This document shows, piece by piece, positions 23,247 through 30,390 of a DNA stretch of 36,428 nucleotides (position 1 is the stretch's first letter; the number at the start of each line of letters is the position of its first letter). The position numbers and the translations under genes were made by a program. The notes under the pieces are model-generated. The model had not been told where the DNA came from, did not search any database, and saw only the letters and a list, made by a program, of their open reading frames with translations. The DNA comes from Bacteroidales bacterium (GTDB lineage: Bacteria; Bacteroidota; Bacteroidia; Bacteroidales; PXBB01): NCBI GenBank assembly GCA_028698995.1, contig JAQVVM010000022.1, positions 1-36,428 of the forward strand. Reading direction: 5' to 3'.

Positions 23247-25295
23247 TTACAAAGTATATTTATACAGCTTAAATTTTAGTTCATTGCTAGATACCGGCTT
23301 AGGGACATAGTCATTACATCCGGCCTCATAAATCTTTTCCATATAGTCAGAATAAGCATGCGCGGTATGTGCAATAATAGGAATGCCCTTATTGAATTCT
23401 CTTATTTTTTTAGTGGCTTCAAGTCCATCCATCCCCGGCATTTTAATATCCATTAAAATTAAAGATATGTCAGGGTTTTCTTTTACAGCCCTAACGGTAT
23501 CTTCACCGTTTTCTGTGCGTAATATCTTTATAGGCTCCTTGGCCAGAGCAATTTGTATCAATTTAAAACTGCCTTCATCATCCTCCGCTACAAGTAGGAT
23601 AAAATCCTTTGGTAAAGTAAATTTCGTTGAATCATAATCCAATGGTGTTACTTTTTCGGGATTTCTATAAATTATTCTATTAGGAATTGAGAATAAAAAA
23701 GTACTACCTTTTCCAAGTTCTGATTTTACTTTTATTTTTCCACCGAGAGCTTCTGTATATGATTTTGCTATTGCTAGTCCAAGTCCGGAACCTTCGTGGG
23801 CTCGCGTGATGTTTATATCCGCCTGAATGAAGCGATCAAATACAGCATCAATTCTATCGGCAGGAATACCTTTTCCACTGTCTTTTACAAAGAAAAACAA
23901 TGCATCATCTTCTACAAAATTGCCTATTCCGATACTACCATTATCCGTAAATTTAATGGCATTTCTTATCAGTTTTTCAAAAATACTGTTAAGTTTCTGA
24001 CGGTCGGTCTCAACGAACAATGAAGTATCCGAAATTTGCCTTATAATGGTTAGTTCAAGTCCTTTCTGACCAGCTAAATCTTTGAATGAATCAATATTAG
24101 ATTGCATGAAATCAGCAATATTAACATCCTCATTTACTACTTTTAATGTGCCGGCATCAATACCTGATATCTCAATGATGTCATTTATTGTTTCCAGAAG
24201 ACGTTGTCCGCCAGAATTTACCAAGCTGATATATTCTTCCTTCTCCGTTTCAACCAAGTTTGGTTCTTTGAGTAAATTCAAAAAACCAAGAATACTATTC
24301 ATAGGTGTTCGGATTTCGTGAGACATGTTTATCAAAAATGCCGATTTAAGTCGGTCGCTTTCCTCAGCCTTTTCTTTTGCAGCACATAATTCCTTATTTT
24401 TTAATAGCAATTCTCTTGTTTTTGCTTTTACAATATACCGCAGGATAATAGCAAATACCGATACAAATAACAAAATTGCAGCTATAATTACCAATAGCCA
24501 AATCATATAGCTTGGAATTATCTGAAGTTTGTCTTTATCTAACCAACGATGCAAAGACTTATAGTAATCAGATTTCGCATCATTTTTCATTGATGATATA
24601 TTTCTGTCGAAAAGTTCAACCAAATCACATCTTGCGTTTTTATTAAAAGCATAAAATAGCTCACTAGGCCTGAGGACAATACCAGTAGTAAAAATATCAT
24701 CACTGAATAAAGGAGAAAAATAAAAAAAACTGCTGGCAACTATCGCATCTACTTTCTTCTCTTTTAAAGCTGCTACTAAATCCGTATAATTATTGTATAT
24801 TAACATCTCATAGCTCAAATCAAAATCATTTCTAAAATCGTTTCTGATATATTCTTCCTGAACAGAACCCTTTAAAACACCAATTCTTTTATTCTGAAGG
24901 TCAGAAACGGAATTAATTGAAGATGGTCTTGTTGTATAAACTTCCAACCATGAACCAACAACAGGCAGCTTATTAAAACTAAATAATGAATCTCTTTCTG
25001 TTGTATAAGCAACATCGGGCATAACATCTATTTCGTTATGCTGTAACATAGAAATAAGTTCGGACCATTCACCAAAAACATATTCGATTTCTAAGTCTTC
25101 ATTTTCTGCAATTGACTTTACAATATCAATAAATATCCCGTCAGGATTTCCATCCTCATTCATAAATACTTTTGGAGGATTATCATAAACCCCTACCCTT
25201 AAAGGCTTGGGCATATTATTATGTTGAGCAATAAGTATGTTTGGTATTTCAAAACATAAAAACAGACACAAAAGAAAACAAACTGATAGTTTCAT
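23247..25295 (-). CDS. Hybrid histidine kinase with periplasmic substrate-binding sensor domain
   Basis: A 682-residue hybrid sensor kinase. It has a signal peptide (1-24) and a type 3 solute-binding (PBPb) sensor domain at about 32-255 (LRVGVYDNPPKVFMNEDGNPDGIFIDIV, KRIGVLKGSVQEEYI). A TM helix spans about 264-290, followed by a short coiled coil. HisKA has H326 in MSHEIRTPMN; HATPase_c has an N box RNAIKF, G1 DSGKGIP and G2 GSGLGLAI. A C-terminal receiver has acidic pair EDD and phospho-acceptor D616 (LILMDIKMPGMDG), with a conserved Lys in VPKPVS. There is no HPt domain or separate response regulator nearby, so its output partner is elsewhere. The sensor domain suggests it detects an amino-acid-like or small polar ligand. 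Convergent with the upstream barrel gene. Confidence 0.95.
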   Translation of the reverse strand: MKLSVCFLLCLFLCFEIPNILIAQHNNMPKPLRVGVYDNPPKVFMNEDGNPDGIFIDIVKSIAENEDLEIEYVFGEWSELISMLQHNEIDVMPDVAYTTERDSLFSFNKLPVVGSWLEVYTTRPSSINSVSDLQNKRIGVLKGSVQEEYIRNDFRNDFDLSYEMLIYNNYTDLVAALKEKKVDAIVASSFFYFSPLFSDDIFTTGIVLRPSELFYAFNKNARCDLVELFDRNISSMKNDAKSDYYKSLHRWLDKDKLQIIPSYMIWLLVIIAAILLFVSVFAIILRYIVKAKTRELLLKNKELCAAKEKAEESDRLKSAFLINMSHEIRTPMNSILGFLNLLKEPNLVETEKEEYISLVNSGGQRLLETINDIIEISGIDAGTLKVVNEDVNIADFMQSNIDSFKDLAGQKGLELTIIRQISDTSLFVETDRQKLNSIFEKLIRNAIKFTDNGSIGIGNFVEDDALFFFVKDSGKGIPADRIDAVFDRFIQADINITRAHEGSGLGLAIAKSYTEALGGKIKVKSELGKGSTFLFSIPNRIIYRNPEKVTPLDYDSTKFTLPKDFILLVAEDDEGSFKLIQIALAKEPIKILRTENGEDTVRAVKENPDISLILMDIKMPGMDGLEATKKIREFNKGIPIIAHTAHAYSDYMEKIYEAGCNDYVPKPVSSNELKFKLYKYTL

Positions 25296-25330
25296 TCTAA
25301 TAAGGGTTATAACTTATTGGTCACTTTTGA

Positions 25331-25382
25331 AATACATTTAGATGTATTCGCACTTGCATTTCAAAATTTTCGCACAAGCATT
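25331..25382. promoter_or_regulatory. Operator-like palindrome and 22-bp-spaced direct repeats
   Basis: A perfect 7-bp inverted repeat AATACAT/ATGTATT with a 4-nt spacer is followed by TTCGCACTTGCATT and TTCGCACAAGCATT, which match at 12 of 14 positions with starts exactly 22 bp apart, about two helical turns. This geometry is typical of a dimeric or tandem regulator site. The repeats lie 50-90 nt upstream of the kinase start codon. Confidence 0.45.
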
Positions 25383-25611
25383 ATAATATTATTGACAAAT
25401 TTAATCAAATTATATTTTAATAAAAAAAATAATTAAAAAATTTCAATCAAGGAGTCAATTTAATTACTATTAAATGATAGTGAGTATTGCATCTATGTTT
25501 TTATCTGTGTTTATCAAAAATAATTATTAAATTATTAAATTGAGGCACAACAAAATCCCTTTTTTATCCCTAATCATTCATGATAAAATGTAATAAAGCA
25601 GGATTTTTTAG

Positions 25612-25619
25612 TAATTTTG
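25612..25619 (+). promoter_or_regulatory. -7 box for ileS operon
   Basis: TAATTTTG fits TAnnTTTG and lies 33 nt before the ATG at 25653. It overlaps the alternative TTG codon at 25617, which argues against that codon as the start. Confidence 0.6.
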
Positions 25620-25652
25620 CAAATTCAAAAAAAGTCTAAACAAGAAAAGGAA

Positions 25653-28600
25653 ATGAAATACAAAGAGTATAAGCAATTACAACTATCTGAGATTGGAAAA
25701 GAAATAAGAAACTACTGGGAAAAACATGATATTTTTCAAAAAAGTATAGACATCCGCAAAAATGCGCTACCATTTGTTTTTTATGAAGGACCTCCCTCTG
25801 CAAATGGGAAACCAGGCATTCACCATGTGATGGCACGAGCTATTAAAGATATTTTCTGTCGCTATAAGACACAAAAAGGATTTCTTGTTGAACGCAAAGC
25901 CGGTTGGGACACACATGGTCTGCCTGTTGAAATGGGTGTTGAAAAAAGCCTTGGCATAACTAAAGAAGACATTGGTAAAAAGATTTCTATAGCTGATTAT
26001 AACAACGAATGCCGTAAGGATGTTATGAAGTTTAAATCAGAATGGGACGAGCTTACCATGATGATGGGTTATTGGGTAAACCTGGACAATCCTTACATCA
26101 CCTTTGAAAACAATTACATAGAAACACTATGGCAGCTTCTGAAAAGACTCTATGAGAAAGGTCTTTTGTATAAAGGTTATTCTATACAACCCTATTCCCC
26201 TGCTGCAGGTACCGGATTAAGCACCCATGAACTTAACCAGCCCGGTTGTTATCGCAATGTTAAGGACACATCTGCAGTTGCACAGTTTAAAGTCATTAGA
26301 AATAAATTATCCGAAAAACTCTTTTCCTTAACTGATACTGATGTGTATTTTCTTGCATGGACTACTACTCCTTGGACTCTTCCATCAAATACAGGACTGG
26401 CAGTAGGTGCAAAAATTAATTACCTACTGATAAAAACTTTTAATCCTTACACTTTCATTCCTGTAAGCCTTGTTGTTGCCAAAGATTTAGTTTCTAAATA
26501 TTTTCCTGAAAAGAATGCAGATCTGCCTTTTGAAGATTATAAAGAAGGAGACAAAAATATCCCCTTTAAAGTTTTAGGTGAGTTTTCAGGACGTGAATTT
26601 GAAAATATCAACTACGAACAATTGATGCCTTATGCAAAGCCTGAAGAAGGAAATCCTTTCAGGGTAGTTCTTGGCGATTTTGTAACCACAGAAGATGGTA
26701 CCGGTATCGTACATATTGCACCCAGTTTTGGTGCTGATGACTTCAGGGTTGGCAAACAATATGGTTTAGGCGCATTGACGATGGTTGATAAACGAGGACA
26801 GTTTATTGAAACAATGGCTGAATTTGCTGGGCGCTATGTAAAACCTGAATATGATACAAATTTCGACCCCTCTAAAGACAACTCTGTCGATGTGGATATA
26901 GTCATCAAGTTGAAGGCAGAAAACAAAGCATTTAAAGTTGAAAAGTACGAACACTCATACCCACATTGCTGGCGCACCGACAAACCCATATTGTATTACC
27001 CTCTGGACTCTTGGTTTATCCGCACAACAGCACTCAAAGAACGCATGATTGAGCTTAACAAAACCATCAACTGGAAACCCGAAAGCACCGGTTCCGGTCG
27101 TTTTGGTAACTGGCTTGAAAACCTCGTTGACTGGAATCTTTCGCGTAGCAGGTATTGGGGCACTCCCCTTCCAATATGGGTGGATAAAGACAGAACAGAA
27201 TTCAAATGTATTGGAAGTGTGGAAGAGTTAAAAACAGAAGCCTTTAAGGCTGTTGAAGCCAACCTTTACAGCTTCGATTACCTCAGAGATATTGTTGAGA
27301 AATACAAAACAATTTTCACAACTGAAGAAAGAGATGATTTTAATGCACGAATTAATTGTGTAATTGATAGGAATGAAGAAACAGGATTGCGTAAGCTGGC
27401 CTATAAAGTTGTTGAATTTTTATTAAAGGACGTTCACAGACCTTATGCAGATGATTTTATTCTGGCTACTCAAGACGGTAAAGCCATGTACAGAGAAGCT
27501 GATCTGATAGATGTATGGTTCGATAGCGGTGCCATGCCCTATGCCCAGTTACATTACCCCTTCGAAAACAAGAACCTCATTGATGAGAAAAAATATTTCC
27601 CTGCCGATTTCATTGCTGAAGGAGTAGATCAGACAAGAGGCTGGTTCTTTACTTTACATGCTATAGGAACTATGCTTTTTGATTCAGTAGCTTTTAAAAC
27701 AGTAGTTTCCAACGGGCTTGTACTGGATAAAAACGGTAATAAAATGTCAAAAAGATTAGGAAATGCTGTCGATCCATTTGAAACCATCGAAAAATTTGGC
27801 CCTGACGCTACTCGATGGTACATGATAACCAATGCACAGCCCTGGGATAATTTAAAATTTGATGCAGAAGGTATCAGCGAAGTACAGCGTAAATTTTTTG
27901 GCACTTTGTATAACACCTATGCTTTTTTTGTACTTTATGCCAATATTGATGGATTTACTTATAAAGAAAAGGATATTCCCCTTCAAGAAAGGGCTGAAAT
28001 TGACAGATGGATAATTTCTGAATTGAATACCCTTATAAAAGATGTAGATGCTGCTTACGATAATTTTGAACCAACACAAGCAGGGCGCTTGATTCAGAAT
28101 TTTGTTGACGAATATCTGAGCAACTGGTATGTGCGCTTGTGCAGACGCCGTTTCTGGAAAGGAGAATATTCTCACGATAAAATTGCTGCCTACCAAACTT
28201 TATACACTTGCCTTGATACCATTGCACGCCTTTCTGCTCCTATTGCTCCTTTCTTTATGGATAAACTTTTTCTGGATTTGAATAATGTGACCTCAAAACA
28301 CAATGCCATTTCTGTTCACCTGACAGACTTCCCTGTTTTTCAACAAAACAGTATTGACAAGGATTTGGAAGAAAGAATGCAGTTGGCTCAGAAGTTTTCA
28401 TCCATGATACTTTCTTTGCGTAAGAAAAACAACATCAGGGTTAGACAACCCCTTAACAAAATATTAATTCCTGTTTTAAACCCTGCCTTTGAAAAGCAGG
28501 TGCGAAAAGTTGAAAATCTTATTTTGTCAGAGGTGAATGTAAAAACAGCAGAATATCTTTACGACACAGCAGGGATTTTTGTAAAAAGTATCAAACCCAA

Positions 28601-29120
28601 TTTTAAAACTTTAGGCCCTAAATATGGCAAAATCATGAAGCAAATAGCTGCCGTTGTACAGGACTTTAACAGTGATGATATCAACAAAATTGAAAAGGAT
28701 GGTGTTTATATTTTTTCTTGCGAAAACCAATCTGTAACACTAACAACAGAAGATGTCATCATTACAACACAAGATGTTCCCGGTTGGCTGGTTGCTACCA
28801 ATGACGGTTTTACAATTGCACTTGATATTACACTTACCCCCGAACTGATAGAAGAGGGCATTGCAAGAGAGATTATAAACAGGGTACAGAATATAAGAAA
28901 AGAACAAGGTTTGGAAGTTACCGATAAAATTACATTGTATATCGAATCACATAATGAAATAAATTCAGCCGTTAACAATAATATTTCTTATATTTGTACC
29001 GAAATTCTGGCACAAAATCTTATTGTAACGGAAAATTTGATCAATGACCATAATAAAATTGAAGTTGAAATTTTGGAGGACATAAAAGTCTTTCTGAAAA
29101 TTGAAAAAAATAATAATTAA
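25653..29120 (+). CDS. ileS: Isoleucyl-tRNA synthetase, IleRS2-like with GIHH signature
   Basis: An 1155-residue class I isoleucyl-tRNA synthetase that charges tRNA-Ile in the cytoplasm. The active-site motif that is HIGH in most enzymes reads G55-I56-H57-H58 (GPPSANGKPGIHHVMARAIKD). The second signature is KMSKR at 697-701 (NGNKMSKRLGN). The CP1 editing domain is present (WTTTPWTLPSNTGLAV, TEDGTGIVHIAPSFGADDFRVG), followed by AGWDTHGLPVE-type and anticodon-binding parts and a long C-terminal extension, consistent with type 2 (IleRS2). ATG at 25653 is preferred: the earlier TTG (25617) lies inside the promoter. It leads an operon with the DksA-like and lspA genes, a conserved order in Bacteroidota. 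Confidence 0.97.
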   Translation: MKYKEYKQLQLSEIGKEIRNYWEKHDIFQKSIDIRKNALPFVFYEGPPSANGKPGIHHVMARAIKDIFCRYKTQKGFLVERKAGWDTHGLPVEMGVEKSLGITKEDIGKKISIADYNNECRKDVMKFKSEWDELTMMMGYWVNLDNPYITFENNYIETLWQLLKRLYEKGLLYKGYSIQPYSPAAGTGLSTHELNQPGCYRNVKDTSAVAQFKVIRNKLSEKLFSLTDTDVYFLAWTTTPWTLPSNTGLAVGAKINYLLIKTFNPYTFIPVSLVVAKDLVSKYFPEKNADLPFEDYKEGDKNIPFKVLGEFSGREFENINYEQLMPYAKPEEGNPFRVVLGDFVTTEDGTGIVHIAPSFGADDFRVGKQYGLGALTMVDKRGQFIETMAEFAGRYVKPEYDTNFDPSKDNSVDVDIVIKLKAENKAFKVEKYEHSYPHCWRTDKPILYYPLDSWFIRTTALKERMIELNKTINWKPESTGSGRFGNWLENLVDWNLSRSRYWGTPLPIWVDKDRTEFKCIGSVEELKTEAFKAVEANLYSFDYLRDIVEKYKTIFTTEERDDFNARINCVIDRNEETGLRKLAYKVVEFLLKDVHRPYADDFILATQDGKAMYREADLIDVWFDSGAMPYAQLHYPFENKNLIDEKKYFPADFIAEGVDQTRGWFFTLHAIGTMLFDSVAFKTVVSNGLVLDKNGNKMSKRLGNAVDPFETIEKFGPDATRWYMITNAQPWDNLKFDAEGISEVQRKFFGTLYNTYAFFVLYANIDGFTYKEKDIPLQERAEIDRWIISELNTLIKDVDAAYDNFEPTQAGRLIQNFVDEYLSNWYVRLCRRRFWKGEYSHDKIAAYQTLYTCLDTIARLSAPIAPFFMDKLFLDLNNVTSKHNAISVHLTDFPVFQQNSIDKDLEERMQLAQKFSSMILSLRKKNNIRVRQPLNKILIPVLNPAFEKQVRKVENLILSEVNVKTAEYLYDTAGIFVKSIKPNFKTLGPKYGKIMKQIAAVVQDFNSDDINKIEKDGVYIFSCENQSVTLTTEDVIITTQDVPGWLVATNDGFTIALDITLTPELIEEGIAREIINRVQNIRKEQGLEVTDKITLYIESHNEINSAVNNNISYICTEILAQNLIVTENLINDHNKIEVEILEDIKVFLKIEKNNN

Positions 29121-29131
29121 TAACTAGAATC

Positions 29132-29533
29132 ATGGATAAACAGACAGAAAAAATCAAGAATAAATATTCCGATGATGAACTTCAAGAGTTTAAAGAAATT
29201 ATCTTAAATAAACTTGACAAAGCTCGTAAGGACCTTGAACTTCTTACAGAAGCTTATACCACAATAAATGAAAACGACACCAACGATACCTCCAGAACAT
29301 TTAAAGTAATGGAAGAAGGCTCTCAGGTCTTGTCTAAGGAAGAAAACAGTCGCCTTGCTGCCCGACAGATGAAGTTTATCCGCGATCTCGAAAATGCACT
29401 CATTCGTATCGAAAACAAAACTTATGGCATTTGTCGTGTTACAGGACTTCTCATTTCAAAAGAACGTCTGCGCAGCGTTCCTCATGCTACTTTAAGTATG
29501 GAAGCCAAATTAAAACAAAAGCAGGGTAAATAG
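29132..29533 (+). CDS. TraR/DksA-like protein with degenerate zinc finger
   Basis: A 133-residue DksA/TraR-type protein. A long N-terminal coiled coil (about 10-95) precedes a C-terminal knuckle TYGICRVTGLLISKERLRSVPHATLS. In DksA this knuckle binds zinc through four cysteines; here only one (in GIC) remains. The partner of the first pair is Thr, and the last two are Ser and Ala. This state is common in Bacteroidota homologues, so it is not a local mutation. DksA binds the RNA polymerase secondary channel with ppGpp; whether this variant does is unproven. It lies between ileS (11 nt) and lspA (24 nt). Confidence 0.92.
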   Translation: MDKQTEKIKNKYSDDELQEFKEIILNKLDKARKDLELLTEAYTTINENDTNDTSRTFKVMEEGSQVLSKEENSRLAARQMKFIRDLENALIRIENKTYGICRVTGLLISKERLRSVPHATLSMEAKLKQKQGK

Positions 29534-29557
29534 TCTGACTTTAAATACAAGTGTCTT

Positions 29558-30154
29558 TTGAAAAAGTCTCTTATTACCATCTTTATTGTCCTTTTTATTG
29601 ACCAGTTAAGTAAATTTTTGGTCAAACTCAACATGCAACTTGGTGACGAAATTAATGTAGCAGGCAACTGGTTTATCATTCATTTTACCGAAAATTACGG
29701 AATGGCCTTCGGAATGGAATTTGGCGGAGAAATGGGCAAAGTGATTCTGACTCTTTTTCGCATTCTGGCTGTTGCTTTTATTGGCTGGTACATTTATGGC
29801 CTACATAAGAAAAATGCACATCAGGGCCTCATTATCTGCATCTCACTTATTTTTGCAGGCGCATTAGGTAACATCATCGATAGTGCTTTTTACGGAGTTA
29901 TTTTCAACGAAAGTTTCTTCCAAACTGCAAGTCTTTTTCCTCCCGAAGGTGGCTATGCAGGCTTTTTGCACGGTAGGGTGGTTGACATGCTTTATTTCCC
30001 GATTTTCAAGGGATATCTGCCCGATTGGATTCCTTTCTGGGGAGGAGACCACGCCATTTTCTTCAGACCCGTTTTTAATATTGCCGACGCCTCTATAACT
30101 GTGGGTGTTTTCATAATACTTATTTTTCAAAAACGATTCTTTAAGAATTTCTGA
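29558..30154 (+). CDS. lspA: Lipoprotein signal peptidase (signal peptidase II)
   Basis: A 198-residue inner-membrane aspartic protease that cleaves prolipoprotein signal peptides after lipidation. There are four TM segments (about 5-22, 62-80, 90-106, 178-194). The catalytic aspartates are D108 in GALGNIID and D177 in FNIADASI. FIDQLSKFLV (13-22) and ENYGMAFG (45-52) are family signatures. Between the two aspartates is a longer loop than in proteobacterial LspA, as in other Bacteroidota. The start is TTG at 29558, since no in-frame ATG exists before FIDQLSKF. It will process the several lipoproteins in this window, such as those at 480 and 8146. Operon with ileS. Confidence 0.95.
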   Translation: MKKSLITIFIVLFIDQLSKFLVKLNMQLGDEINVAGNWFIIHFTENYGMAFGMEFGGEMGKVILTLFRILAVAFIGWYIYGLHKKNAHQGLIICISLIFAGALGNIIDSAFYGVIFNESFFQTASLFPPEGGYAGFLHGRVVDMLYFPIFKGYLPDWIPFWGGDHAIFFRPVFNIADASITVGVFIILIFQKRFFKNF

Positions 30155-30354
30155 TTTTTTTCTTTTTTCCCTGTTCTCTTTAAGGTTTTTGAGTTGTAAA
30201 TTTGCTGCAAATCTGATTTTTACTAAAACCCAGCAACCCTGTAATTTGTCTTTGTGAGCCTGCCAAAAACAATTTATGGCCAAGGTTAGATGTCTCCTAT
30301 TACGAACATTGTCATAAATTATAAATGAATCAGTAAGGAGTGAAAAACTTTTGC

Positions 30355-30362
30355 TATTTTTG
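30355..30362 (+). promoter_or_regulatory. -7 box for M16 peptidase
   Basis: TATTTTTG fits TAnnTTTG, 28 nt before the ATG at 30391. No convincing -33 TTG is at the right distance. A second match, TAAATTTG at 30197-30204, has no gene directly after it. Confidence 0.5.
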
Positions 30363-30390
30363 GAGGTAAATAGTTTTAAAAATAATATTC

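Larger units (their letters stand above)
25296..25652. other. Divergent regulatory region, kinase and ileS
   Basis: The region is very AT-rich. The kinase side has a perfect palindrome AATACAT-TTAG-ATGTATT (25331-25348) followed by two near-identical direct repeats (25347-25360 and 25369-25382). The ileS side has a -7 box at 25612-25619. Between 25400 and 25600 I see only A/T-rich sequence with no gene. Confidence 0.6.

Noticed and set aside
23222-23258. ATACTTT/AAAGTAT inverted repeat between convergent genes as a bidirectional terminator
   Set aside because: Seven A/T-rich pairs with an 18-nt loop and no strong T-run; too weak.
25617-25652. Earlier TTG start for ileS
   Set aside because: It overlaps the TAATTTTG -7 box, so it would lie upstream of the transcript start; the ATG at 25653 gives the usual N terminus.
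30155-30390. Possible small RNA after a TAAATTTG box at 30197
   Set aside because: No hairpin terminator or conserved structure is visible; the box alone is expected by chance in AT-rich DNA.
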